Shown: positions 52,838 to 61,585 of the stretch, piece after piece | Position numbering within the stretch: the first letter of the stretch is position 1 | Layout: each line of letters opens with the position of its first letter | Assembly (NCBI GenBank): GCA_050298535.1 | Contig: JBNKUI010000087.1 | Location: 248,001-312,000, forward strand | Direction of reading: 5' to 3' | Source of the DNA: JABDMH01 sp050298535 | GTDB taxonomy: Bacteria > Bacteroidota > Bacteroidia > Chitinophagales > Saprospiraceae | Length of the DNA stretch: 64,000 nt | Notes under the pieces: generated by a model | What the model was told of the DNA's origin: nothing | What the model saw: the letters and a program-made list of their open reading frames with translations, nothing else | The model's database searches: none | Program-made: the position numbers and the translations under genes

Positions 52838-53761
52838 TTACTCTCTCAACAAATCTTCAAGTGTCTCATATTCTCTCCATGACCTATCGTTGTCAAGTGT
52901 GACTCTTCCACCCCATGATCGCCATCTCTCTCCACCATTTGGATTATCTATCTGAAAATAGATGTATTTATTCTGAAGGTTATCGAAAGTTGTTAGGGAG
53001 CTTCCATCACTATGGGTTGGATCAAAAGGTATCCATCCATATTTCTCAAAAAACACTTCTAACCAGGCATGATTACTCGACTTGAAGATCTGATTTACAA
53101 TATTATTGCCTTCTTTGATAGTAAAGCCAGAGACTCTTCTGGCAGGAATATTTTGAGTTCGGCATAAGGCCACCATCAAATCGGCATATTCTGTGCAATC
53201 TCCCTTTCCTGTGTTAAGAGCTTTGTTGGCCCCTAGATCTTCTCCAAATGCGGTGTGATATTCCAGGCTGTTTTCGACAAAAGAGTGTATAGACCGAACT
53301 TTTTCCTCAACGGATGACAGCTGAGTGATACTGTCGGGCATTGAGAAGTCTGTAAGTCTATATAACCCCAAGCATTTGGTAAATCGCTTTAATTGGCTCT
53401 TCTTTAAGGCACCCGACGTCACGGATTGGGATGCAACAGACCAATCATAATGTAAAATTTCAAGATCTATTGTAATCTCAATACGTGAGAATCTCTTAGT
53501 GGGAGTCCATTCGTAGAGAAAATATCGCGTTCCATTTTCATAGGTTGTTCGCGCATTTCCAGGTACTTTTTGGATATCATGTATCACCTGATAATTTGGA
53601 ATATCGACTGGAATGGGAATCAGTAGTTCAACTTTTTCTGTCGCGGCTGTAGGTTGGATTTCATAAACATGAGTGATTTGGATATATCGGCTACTTGAAA
53701 TTGCGTAAACCGAGTGACAAGAGAGTAGAAATATGATAAAAAAGGAAATGGTTTGGGTCAT
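52838..53761 (-). CDS. Secreted transglutaminase-like protein
   Basis: A signal peptide (about 1-20) is followed by a beta domain (about 25-110) and a transglutaminase-like core. The triad is visible: Cys189 in GKGDCTEYADLMVALCR, His231 in SSNHAWLEVFF and Asp247 in IPFDPTH. Such bacterial proteins act as cysteine proteases or crosslinkers in the envelope. The 307-aa length and order fit the family. It could be an independent envelope enzyme or an accessory of the T6SS region; the sequence does not say which. Confidence 0.87.
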   Translation of the reverse strand: MTQTISFFIIFLLSCHSVYAISSSRYIQITHVYEIQPTAATEKVELLIPIPVDIPNYQVIHDIQKVPGNARTTYENGTRYFLYEWTPTKRFSRIEITIDLEILHYDWSVASQSVTSGALKKSQLKRFTKCLGLYRLTDFSMPDSITQLSSVEEKVRSIHSFVENSLEYHTAFGEDLGANKALNTGKGDCTEYADLMVALCRTQNIPARRVSGFTIKEGNNIVNQIFKSSNHAWLEVFFEKYGWIPFDPTHSDGSSLTTFDNLQNKYIYFQIDNPNGGERWRSWGGRVTLDNDRSWREYETLEDLLRE

Positions 53762-53956
53762 ACATTTTGAGGTTTCTATTTCCTTTCAATATATAGTATA
53801 TTTTCTACTATGTCAATGTAAAGCCTGTCTTATATCGTGACATATTGTTAGCATCATTAAATGACAGATAGATCAAATTTTATTATTGAGATCGTTATAT
53901 TTATTAATATCCTTGTGATTAACCAATACACTTTCCAAAGAAAACACCATCGACAC

Positions 53957-54583
53957 ATGAAAAAAAATAAGTCTACTCTTCATTTAAAATATCCTATACT
54001 CCTGGTAATGCTTATTACTTCATTTCTAGTGCAATCTCAGGAAGAATTGGATTTTACGATTAATCACATTCTAGATACAGAGAAAATTCCTAGACAGGAG
54101 CTTCATCTTCCTTCAATCATCTTCCAGGGGATAGAAGAAGGAAAAATTGTGTGCTATAAAACTGCACGAAAAGTGAGGAAACTATCAGTGGAATCAGCAT
54201 TTGATAAGATCATGTATTCCTATGACACTGTGATAGTCACTGATCCAAATACATACAAAGATGAACTCACAATCATTCAAAATCAGCGTGATCTGCAAAA
54301 GATTACATCGTTCCTGGTACAGGCCAGATACACCATTGACGTTGAAAGTGGTGTTGTTTTGAGAAAGACAATCCACAGTATAGCACCCCTTGACCCATTT
54401 CCCGAATATAAATTTGGAGTGGAGAGGTACAAACCATATTTCTGGTTAGACTATGATGATGTATTGAACTTCGTAGCGAAGGAGCCGTTTTCAGATGATA
54501 ATGGTGTAAACGTTGATATTCATTCTCTTTTACAAGAGGTGGCAAGTATCAACATGATCTCTGATATAAGTTTTGGACATTAG
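53957..54583 (+). CDS. Secreted hypothetical protein, about 208 aa
   Basis: I start at the ATG at 53957, where a typical signal peptide begins (MKKNKS..., hydrophobic LLVMLITSFLVQSQ). The frame open to 53861 would place 32 odd residues before it. The mature part is soluble with AIL-type strands (EGKIVCYKTARKVRKLS, YDTVIVTDPNTYKDEL). It is followed 57 bp later by a YkuD-like gene on the same strand. No family recognised. Confidence 0.7.
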   Translation: MKKNKSTLHLKYPILLVMLITSFLVQSQEELDFTINHILDTEKIPRQELHLPSIIFQGIEEGKIVCYKTARKVRKLSVESAFDKIMYSYDTVIVTDPNTYKDELTIIQNQRDLQKITSFLVQARYTIDVESGVVLRKTIHSIAPLDPFPEYKFGVERYKPYFWLDYDDVLNFVAKEPFSDDNGVNVDIHSLLQEVASINMISDISFGH

Positions 54584-54640
54584 AAAGTCAGAATTGTCAG
54601 TTACTACATATTAACACTCGGTTACTCAGAAAATTGAGAG

Positions 54641-55222
54641 ATGAAGTCTGTATCAATTATAATTTCAGGTGAAAAGACCGGGGATGTATATTATGCAAGT
54701 TCTTATCCTCATCATGATATGAATAATGATGGTCGTAGCGAGTCTTATGCCACTCCCGTATATAAGGTCTATTTGAGTTCTGGGGACAGACGAAAAGAGT
54801 GGAAAGCATTGAGGTTTATGCCTTACTGGAATGATCCAAAGAAATCCTCAAGGTATCGAACCAAAGGATGGCTTACCGCTGGATTAAGTTTAGGAATACC
54901 ATTGCAAAAAATTGTATACTATAATCCCAATTATCAGACTTTAAATCGACCATCGCCACATGATGGGGCATTTCAAATCAAAGGCAATTTTCTTATACAT
55001 TCTGGCCCAAGTACCTTGATGGAGCGTGGTTGGGGGTCAGCAGGCTGTGTTGAAATTGTGGGCAATTTTAAACACTTCAAGGAAGAGATACAATCAATGG
55101 CCGGAATAATTCATGCTAATGTCGATCAGGCACTTCAGATCTTAGTTCGAGCAAGAAAACTTTTTGTTGAAGTTAAGTATGCGCCAAGACCTAATCTAAG
55201 AAGTAAAAGACCAATCCTGTAG
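54641..55222 (+). CDS. YkuD-like (L,D-transpeptidase fold) protein, effector candidate
   Basis: The 193-aa protein has no signal peptide. Near its C-terminus IKGNFLIHSGPS (His120) and GWGSAGCVEIVG (Ser133, Cys136) match the order HxG...S(x)GC(x) of YkuD-type catalytic sites, in which Cys is the nucleophile. Enzymes of this fold act on peptidoglycan. Lack of a signal peptide combined with position beside vgrG would suit a T6SS-delivered wall-active effector, but this is inference. Other uses of the fold are possible, since the N-terminal half is not recognised. Confidence 0.6.
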   Translation: MKSVSIIISGEKTGDVYYASSYPHHDMNNDGRSESYATPVYKVYLSSGDRRKEWKALRFMPYWNDPKKSSRYRTKGWLTAGLSLGIPLQKIVYYNPNYQTLNRPSPHDGAFQIKGNFLIHSGPSTLMERGWGSAGCVEIVGNFKHFKEEIQSMAGIIHANVDQALQILVRARKLFVEVKYAPRPNLRSKRPIL

Positions 55223-55429
55223 CTCTTAGTTGTAATAGATACTACTTAATCTGACCGTCGATAGAAATGTTATTTCGATTTCTTGTCAGATAAATACCAT
55301 TTTCGTTTGCCAAGCCTCTAATTTGTGGCGAAAAGAGATTTGAGCACTGAAAATGTGTCAGCCTCCTCAAGGGAAAATCAAGTTTATTTCCTTTCCCAAT
55401 TCCTTGGCAGTCACGATCTTTCTCTGGTC

Positions 55430-55969
55430 TCAAAGTAGATGAGAACCAATTCTTTTGGCTGTTGGATTTTGCAGACAATTTTGCATTTGTTGGAGCCATT
55501 TTTTTTGTTTGAGGGCGTTGGTGCCGTGACTGGTATCATGATCGTATGCTTTCTGGATAATTCCAGCTCTTGTATTAAGATGCAACTTGACCAGAGTGTT
55601 CAAGGCTGACTTCAGTTTTTTCGGCGACACTAAGGTTGCTTCTAAATCAATAGCAAGACTTCGAGCACATATAAAGCCTACTTGATAATGGATCTCCTCA
55701 TGCTTCAGCAGGGAGTCCAACTGATTGGATGAAAGTGAATCAAATTTTTTTCTATTCACTCTCGCATTGGGAGTAATTTTTAGGATCCCATTGGCAGGAA
55801 ATTTCACCTTTTGTCCCACTCTCCTCTTACGACCCTTAAAACTGATATTGAAATTGAATGTGGTGAGGGCATCCACGATCTTTCCATCGTTTGGATCTCT
55901 AAGATCTCTTGCGACCTTCTTAAAGTCGGTCCATTTTAGATCTTGTGGTATGAGCTTGGCTATAATCAT
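55430..55969 (-). CDS. HEXXH zincin-like protein (DUF922-like), effector candidate
   Basis: The 179-aa protein has no signal peptide. Its centre carries HEEIHYQVGFICARSLAIDLE (90-110): HEEIH is a zinc-peptidase motif and Glu110 is placed like a third ligand. The LDSLLKHEEIHYQVG pattern resembles the DUF922 family of putative zinc peptidases. The gene lies 72 bp before vgrG in transcription terms, downstream on the same strand, and opposite the YkuD-like gene. It could be a T6SS cargo enzyme. A 85-codon frame overlapping its 3' end was not accepted. Confidence 0.62.
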   Translation of the reverse strand: MIIAKLIPQDLKWTDFKKVARDLRDPNDGKIVDALTTFNFNISFKGRKRRVGQKVKFPANGILKITPNARVNRKKFDSLSSNQLDSLLKHEEIHYQVGFICARSLAIDLEATLVSPKKLKSALNTLVKLHLNTRAGIIQKAYDHDTSHGTNALKQKKWLQQMQNCLQNPTAKRIGSHLL

Positions 55970-56041
55970 AGAAAGTGAACAGTATCGTCCAGAAATTTGC
56001 TAATTGATTTTTTGCAAACATAGATCTGAAAGTAGGTGCAA

Positions 56042-57799
56042 CTAATTTAACTTTATAGTACCTCCGGTGACGGTCACCATAGTATCGCCATTAACATCCA
56101 GTTTTTTACTGGTTATTTTACCATCCTTGGGAGTTAGACTCAATGTAGAACCACTGGAATCAACTTTTGCTTCGCTGGTTCCATTAATGGTTGATGATTC
56201 GGCATTTACAGTATAGGTTTTTGTATTCACAGTAATCTCTTCACCACCATTTATGGTTACGCTTTTACCTGCACTTATGGTTATGTCCTGGGAAGAAACC
56301 GTCACAGAAGAACTTGAACTTATGGAGATGGATTTACCACTGGTATCCAATTTAATCGTATTGCCATTTTTGTCAGAAATGGTAATACTCTCCTTGCCGG
56401 ACTTATCATCAAACAGTAGAGTATGACCACTACGGGTCTTAATCGCCTTTAAATTATTTTCCTTGTCAAAAAAAGGTGGAGGAATCTTGCCATGATATTT
56501 GGAACCTACTATAAAGGGTCGATCGGGATTACCGCCCTCAAAATCAACTAAAACCTCATCACCGATTTCCGGTGTAAAATAGTGACCGTGCTCTCCTCCG
56601 GCATCGCTAGTCAAAACTCTGAGCCAGGGAGAGAGACCCTCCTGCCATTTAAAGCGGATCCTAACCCTTCCCAAGCCATCCGGATCTTCATTTTCTATGA
56701 CTTCAGCTATCTGTGTCTCGGCTTTTGGCAAGATAATTCTCCCATTTATTGGAGGAACCGGAGATACAGAGGAGATGGCATCGAAGGAGTTGTTATAATC
56801 CTGATGACTATCCACTGTATGTATTACCGAAACAATGCGGTACTGACCGATAAAGCCGTTCCTTGATTTCAACTTAACCTCTGCACCGATCTTCACAGCA
56901 GGATTCGAGCTTTGACCACTGAAAGTCAACGCATCACTTAGATTTCCTGATTTCTCGGCTTCCGACAAGGTACGGAGATGTGTTTGATCTAAAGTGTCGT
57001 GATCAATATGTTCTACTTCCTCCTTGGGAAATAATTCCTCAGATACCTTGAGAGCCGTCTTACCATGTGGATTAAGCCATCCTGGTTGAAAACTGGAAAC
57101 AGGTTGATCCAGCACTTTGTTTTCCTGATATTTGTAGAATTTTCGCGTGGTTTTTGTTGGTCTTACATTGATACCATAATTGTAATACAGCATACTATCT
57201 CCACCGAACATAAGTTCAATTGGATCTTCACCCTCTGGGAGTTTACCGAAAACAATACCCTGACCATCATAATAAAACCACTCACTGTATTGCATGGCAA
57301 GTCTGCTTATAAACGCGTACCCAGACTCGCGATACTGGGTGATGTACGAGATCTTACTCTTGTATTCAGGATCAGATTTCTTTTTCAGGTTAGCTGGCAG
57401 GTCACTGGTGATAGTGTTAAAAATGGTATTGAGATCCTGATCTTCGAAGGTAGTTGTGGCCAACTGACCATCCAGGAGGAAGGTGGGAGAATATCCTGAA
57501 AAAATGATAAAAGCATCTCCCGCATATTGCTGATCGATATGAACACTGGTTATAATTCCATCAAATTGAAAACTACCAGTCTCCCTTTCGATCGAGATGT
57601 GAGCTGATTCACCCACATAGGAAATTGCATTATCTATGATCACATTTTCTGACGCCGACGATCCACCCATCACCTTTGCCTTTTCCGTGGACACCAACAC
57701 TTCAAATTGATGATGCCAGTCATTAGATTGCTCTACACGAACCGTATATGGTAAGAGTCTGGATTTCCCAATTTCGAAGATTACTTTTGCGGTTGCCAC
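56042..57799 (-). CDS. vgrG: T6SS spike protein TssI (VgrG)
   Basis: VgrG forms the trimeric tip of the T6SS tube. The 585-aa protein has the gp27-like base (about 1-370), an OB-fold gp5-like domain (EDPDGLGRVRIRFKWQEG, then SPWLRVLTSDAGGEHGHYFTPEIGDEVLVDFEGGNPDRPFIVGSKYH-type sequence) and a C-terminal beta-helix needle of repeated SV(T/S)(V/I) strands (about 480-585). No enzymatic C-terminal extension is seen. It is the last gene of the T6SS run, after tssD. Confidence 0.95.
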   Translation of the reverse strand: MATAKVIFEIGKSRLLPYTVRVEQSNDWHHQFEVLVSTEKAKVMGGSSASENVIIDNAISYVGESAHISIERETGSFQFDGIITSVHIDQQYAGDAFIIFSGYSPTFLLDGQLATTTFEDQDLNTIFNTITSDLPANLKKKSDPEYKSKISYITQYRESGYAFISRLAMQYSEWFYYDGQGIVFGKLPEGEDPIELMFGGDSMLYYNYGINVRPTKTTRKFYKYQENKVLDQPVSSFQPGWLNPHGKTALKVSEELFPKEEVEHIDHDTLDQTHLRTLSEAEKSGNLSDALTFSGQSSNPAVKIGAEVKLKSRNGFIGQYRIVSVIHTVDSHQDYNNSFDAISSVSPVPPINGRIILPKAETQIAEVIENEDPDGLGRVRIRFKWQEGLSPWLRVLTSDAGGEHGHYFTPEIGDEVLVDFEGGNPDRPFIVGSKYHGKIPPPFFDKENNLKAIKTRSGHTLLFDDKSGKESITISDKNGNTIKLDTSGKSISISSSSSVTVSSQDITISAGKSVTINGGEEITVNTKTYTVNAESSTINGTSEAKVDSSGSTLSLTPKDGKITSKKLDVNGDTMVTVTGGTIKLN

Positions 57800-57915
57800 G
57801 ATGGATGATTTGGTGAGATAAACAATATAGCCGCCAATAGAAAATCATTGACGGCCTACTGGATGAAATTCTCGGAACTAATTTGAGTGCTCAATAAGAG
57901 CTTGATTTCAAAATT

Positions 57916-58335
57916 TTAACCTTCTAACCAGGTGTTTTCATGTGTTTCACCGCCTACAGAAATGGTTCGACAGGATAAAATCAACGTTTCTTTTGCTCCT
58001 TCCTTGATACTGACACCTGTTGTATCACCTGCGAAGGCCTCATAAGCTTCAGTGTACCCGACACAGTAAGCATCTTCAAACGCTAATGTCTTGAGTGTTT
58101 TTCCATTTGCATCAGTGAACTTGATCTCACCACTTTTCTTCATATCAGATGCGACCATCCAACCAAAACGAGCCTCGCTTGCCATGGATCCCAAGGTAAC
58201 TGTTATTTGCCCACCTCTAACCTCACCTGCAGGCTGTCCAATATTATCAATGTTTTGATCAAATGAATAGGAGAGACCAATGATTTCACTTTCTACTCCG
58301 TCTACAATAAAATGTGCCTTAATTACTGAAGCCAT
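57916..58335 (-). CDS. tssD: T6SS tube protein TssD (Hcp)
   Basis: The 139-aa protein matches the Bacteroidota Hcp family (MASVIKAHFIVDGVE start, a GLSYSFDQNID segment, QPAGEVRGGQITVTL and an EAYCVGYTEAYEA strand). It assembles into stacked hexamers forming the inner tube that carries effectors. It lies between a 44-aa gene and vgrG on the - strand. Upstream is a short AT-rich leader with an AATATTT/AAATATT inverted repeat. Confidence 0.92.
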   Translation of the reverse strand: MASVIKAHFIVDGVESEIIGLSYSFDQNIDNIGQPAGEVRGGQITVTLGSMASEARFGWMVASDMKKSGEIKFTDANGKTLKTLAFEDAYCVGYTEAYEAFAGDTTGVSIKEGAKETLILSCRTISVGGETHENTWLEG

Positions 58336-58372
58336 AATATTTGGTTTTGTTGTTTAGTAAATATTTTCTTAA

Positions 58373-58507
58373 TTATTTTCTGAATGCAAAATTAATTGCA
58401 TCATTTGGAAGAGTCATTGAAGCAGTCAAATCCATAAAAGTTTTTCTTATCATAGGAAACTGTTTGGGGTCAAAATGATATCTAAACTCTCTTGCTAGAG
58501 AATGCAT
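58373..58507 (-). CDS. 44-aa protein encoded between tssC and tssD
   Basis: The ATG lies 2 nt after the tssC stop codon (TAA TC ATG) and the frame runs to a TAA at 58375-58373. The product starts MHSLAREFRYHFDPKQFPMI and ends NDAINFAFRK. It has mixed polar and aromatic composition, typical of a folded small protein rather than of random sequence. The tight coupling to tssC and the conserved-looking RxYHFDPKQFP core make it a likely real gene, perhaps a sheath or tube accessory factor. Function is unknown. Confidence 0.65.
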   Translation of the reverse strand: MHSLAREFRYHFDPKQFPMIRKTFMDLTASMTLPNDAINFAFRK

Positions 58508-58509
58508 GA

Positions 58510-59829
58510 TTAATCTTTCTCTTCATGGTTGAAGTTTCCTGCTGTACCAGAATAATCAATAACATAGTGCTTCGTAGCAAAGTAAGGCTTTACATTAATG
58601 GATAACATCACTGTCTGTGGATCGTTGGGATCCGGATCTGGCCCTTCGATAGTGTAACTTTCTACTAGACCGCCATATCCCGATATCTTGTCGAAAAATT
58701 TATTGAGTTCACCCTTTATCTCCTTTCTAAGTTTTCCACTATATACTTGAAAAGTAAGTGAGTTAAAGTAATCCAGAAGTACTTTTGCTATCCAGTCTTT
58801 GGCCCTGACCACCCCAATAGCTTTCTGATCCGGATCGGTACTTTCATTGGCCAATGTGGTATCCGACATGGCGACTGTACCACCCCAGGCTTTCTCATAT
58901 ATAATCGGCACCATTCCCATTTTGTCAATCTTGTCAACATGCGTCCGGAGCAATTGTAACCTGGTGCCTAATACACCATCGATCTTGCCGTGTTTTTTAC
59001 CTGCTGGGGGTTGAATTCCATTCCCCGCATACATTTTTGCAGCAAGGGGAACAGATACAGGAATGAACAGATCATCATCTTCAATGCCGTCATATCTTTT
59101 TCTGGCAACGGCATAATTGCAGGTAACCACTGTATTTGCCAGATGTCGGGCATCGCCGTTAATTTTTTGTTCTTCAACATTATCTTCGATGGATTCAAAT
59201 TCCAGTTCGTCTGTATAGTCAGTCACTAGAGTCATTCGATATTTGGATGCCATTTTACTCCAGTATTCGAGACTGTTCTCCAGGAATCCGGGGATGACAA
59301 ATAGCGAGTAATTATCTTCCAGGCTAAATCGATCATAGTTTTGATCAAAGTGTTTAGTAAGGCTCTCTCGTAGATGTGAGTTTTCAGCACTGGTGAATTC
59401 TTCCAGGGGCAGATTAAGAAAAAACAAATTTCTGATGGACTCTTCTTCTGCATTCCGAAAAAAGAGATCCATTGATCGATAAGTCTTTTCAAGATCCCTG
59501 GTGGCATCAAAAATGTTAGAGAGATTATCCTTCAAAATCGTATTGACCTGCTCAGCTTTGCTTGATGCTTTATCAATCGACTCCGAAAGATTTCCCTCCT
59601 CGATCAACTCTTTTAAAACTATTAGTTCGTCTTTTAATTTTTTACGTTTCTCAGCCTTATCGCTGTCGGTAAGAAACGCTTCTCGACGAGCTTCGTTTTT
59701 AGGATTCATGTCTCGAATCCCTTTCTTTCCATCCACTATACCTTCCAAAATCTTAAAGCCCCCTTGCTTCTTTAGCAAGTTGACTTTTTCAATAACTTTC
59801 TGTTGGAGCTGCAAAGCCTTCTCTTCCAT
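58510..59829 (-). CDS. tssC: T6SS sheath large subunit TssC
   Basis: TssC pairs with TssB to build the contractile sheath. The 439-aa protein is the Bacteroidota (subtype iii) form. It has a coiled N-terminus, the FFRNAEEESIRNLFFLNLPLEEF block, the central sheath fold with LVTDYTDELEFES and a C-terminal domain with QKAIGVVRAKDWIAKVLLDYF and DPNDPQTVMLSINVKPYFATKHY (the hallmark sheath strand region). It follows tssB by 12 bp. Confidence 0.92.
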   Translation of the reverse strand: MEEKALQLQQKVIEKVNLLKKQGGFKILEGIVDGKKGIRDMNPKNEARREAFLTDSDKAEKRKKLKDELIVLKELIEEGNLSESIDKASSKAEQVNTILKDNLSNIFDATRDLEKTYRSMDLFFRNAEEESIRNLFFLNLPLEEFTSAENSHLRESLTKHFDQNYDRFSLEDNYSLFVIPGFLENSLEYWSKMASKYRMTLVTDYTDELEFESIEDNVEEQKINGDARHLANTVVTCNYAVARKRYDGIEDDDLFIPVSVPLAAKMYAGNGIQPPAGKKHGKIDGVLGTRLQLLRTHVDKIDKMGMVPIIYEKAWGGTVAMSDTTLANESTDPDQKAIGVVRAKDWIAKVLLDYFNSLTFQVYSGKLRKEIKGELNKFFDKISGYGGLVESYTIEGPDPDPNDPQTVMLSINVKPYFATKHYVIDYSGTAGNFNHEEKD

Positions 59830-59841
59830 GATCCTTCGGTT

Positions 59842-60288
59842 TTAACTAAGTTCCTCAATAAGAGTCTGTAACAATTCAACAAATTCCGCCTTATACTCGT
59901 CGTTTCCAAGCACTGTACGCAACTTGTCATTATGCTGCAAGATGTCACTCATGCGAGAATAAATCTCCTCTTTGTCTTCGAGTTCCTGCAGAGTCTTACA
60001 CTGTGCCACAATGCCATCCTTGGTGAAGTCTTTCATCTCACTGAATCGTAGTATTTTTTCCTCGGTATCACCCTCAGAGTTTTTCAACTCGACCTCGCGT
60101 GTAGGTTGATAATGCGCAAAAATCTCCTTCATACTTTTTAGGCGTATTGGATCCACATCATCGTCATGCTCATCGTTGAATGGCATGGCTATCAAGGTCT
60201 TGTTATCTGGAACTACTTTTACGCCCTGGGGAGCATCCGGTTCGTGGACATTTGCTCCGATTCGATGTCCATACAAGGTTTTTGCCAT
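59842..60288 (-). CDS. tssB: T6SS sheath small subunit TssB
   Basis: The 148-aa protein is the short Bacteroidota TssB. It has LIAMPFNDEHDDDVDPIRLKSMKEIFAHYQP in the region normally interlocking with TssC, and an EILRFSEMKDFTKDGIVAQCKTLQELEDKEE helix. It stands just before tssC, as in other T6SS loci. A 98-bp gap separates it from tssK. Confidence 0.9.
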   Translation of the reverse strand: MAKTLYGHRIGANVHEPDAPQGVKVVPDNKTLIAMPFNDEHDDDVDPIRLKSMKEIFAHYQPTREVELKNSEGDTEEKILRFSEMKDFTKDGIVAQCKTLQELEDKEEIYSRMSDILQHNDKLRTVLGNDEYKAEFVELLQTLIEELS

Positions 60289-60385
60289 ATTGTTATATGA
60301 TTTAGGTGTTTAGTATTGAAAATTAACAGAACTAGAGCACAAATACAAATGACAATCGTCTTAACATATGATCATTTGAGTTTTT

Positions 60386-61579
60386 TCAGTCCAAAAGATC
60401 ATCTCCCAGATTATCGCCACGATTTTGACCTTTTATCCGAAACCCACCTGGGTCACTTCTTTTGATGGGACTTGTATTATAGCCATCATCCGTAACGATA
60501 TTTCGTGGAGCCAACTCCCTATAGTCAAGTTCTTTTAAGGCTCGAAAAATATCCTCCAAGGTTTGGATAAAAAAATCAATATGCTGCAAGGACTTCATTA
60601 AATCGTAATGTTGATAGTTCTGATTGAATACACGAGAGAACATCTCGTTTAATTGAGGGACACTAAGTTCAGTGGCATAGGTATTGAAGTACTTCAATAC
60701 ATGACTTCGGTCATAACCCCTATCCAAACAGAAATCTAATTTTCGCCCTAGTTTGGCAAAAAAATGTACCAAATGGATTGGAGGCAGATCTTTAAAGAGA
60801 AACTTGAACTCATCATAGTGATCAATGAAGTATTGCCAAAAGGTGGCGCATAAGTCATGTATATCATCGGCAAGCCGATTCGAACCTTTTTCTTGCTTGC
60901 GTTTGCGCTTGATCTTTTCCATGATCTGCTCACAATGGTCTCGAAGCTGATGCAGGTACTGATCATACTTTTCATATTTTCCAATTAGTTTTTCATTACT
61001 ATTCAATTTGCAGCAGGGGGGAATATATTCTTCCACCTTGCGTAACCCTGTAGCTGTATACTCAAATTTGGCAAGTGGTATTGCATTTGCGAGATCATCT
61101 AGTCTAAGGTCTTCTGCTGTGATAATTTCCAGGCTGTAATTGGGTCTGGTGAAGGGCTTCCTGCGGGGACTTTCACTTTCATCAATTTCTCCGATACTAA
61201 TCCGAGTGAAGGGATCAATGATCAATAACAGGTACCAGGTAGATGACAGACTTAGATCAAAAGCCTTTGTGAGCTCTGGCATATGGACATGCAATTCCGG
61301 CCAATCCTGGTCAATAATCTCAATTCGAGACCCATTTCGGGTAACTGCACGGCAGTAATGGATTTGAACCAATTCTGATCCTATGTTATCAATAAAGGAA
61401 TCTGCAGATCGCTTTTGATATGCCCCTCCAAGGAGTCCATAGTTGAATTGGTTAATGTAAAGGGCGGCAGTATCTCTGAGTGCATCAGCATTAGCGAGGT
61501 ATTCACTATTAAGGTGTGACTCTGAAAACGCCATCCCGTTTTTCCAGTTAACTGGTAAGAATCTTAGTTTAGAACTCAT
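60386..61579 (-). CDS. tssK: T6SS baseplate protein TssK
   Basis: TssK trimers bind the baseplate wedges and link them to the membrane complex. The 397-aa protein opens with the typical VNWKNGMAFSESHLNSEYLA, has a beta-sandwich shell domain with FKDLPPIHLVHFFAKLGRKLDF in its helical middle part and a C-terminal region resembling the family. It lies 7 bp after tssN in the transcription direction. Confidence 0.9.
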   Translation of the reverse strand: MSSKLRFLPVNWKNGMAFSESHLNSEYLANADALRDTAALYINQFNYGLLGGAYQKRSADSFIDNIGSELVQIHYCRAVTRNGSRIEIIDQDWPELHVHMPELTKAFDLSLSSTWYLLLIIDPFTRISIGEIDESESPRRKPFTRPNYSLEIITAEDLRLDDLANAIPLAKFEYTATGLRKVEEYIPPCCKLNSNEKLIGKYEKYDQYLHQLRDHCEQIMEKIKRKRKQEKGSNRLADDIHDLCATFWQYFIDHYDEFKFLFKDLPPIHLVHFFAKLGRKLDFCLDRGYDRSHVLKYFNTYATELSVPQLNEMFSRVFNQNYQHYDLMKSLQHIDFFIQTLEDIFRALKELDYRELAPRNIVTDDGYNTSPIKRSDPGGFRIKGQNRGDNLGDDLLD

Positions 61580-61585
61580 TATATA

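Noticed and set aside
55242..55499. 85-codon - strand frame downstream of and overlapping the DUF922-like gene
   Set aside because: It overlaps the 3' end of the HEXXH gene by 70 nt, has uneven composition and no recognised motif. It is kept out, though a small secreted product cannot be excluded.
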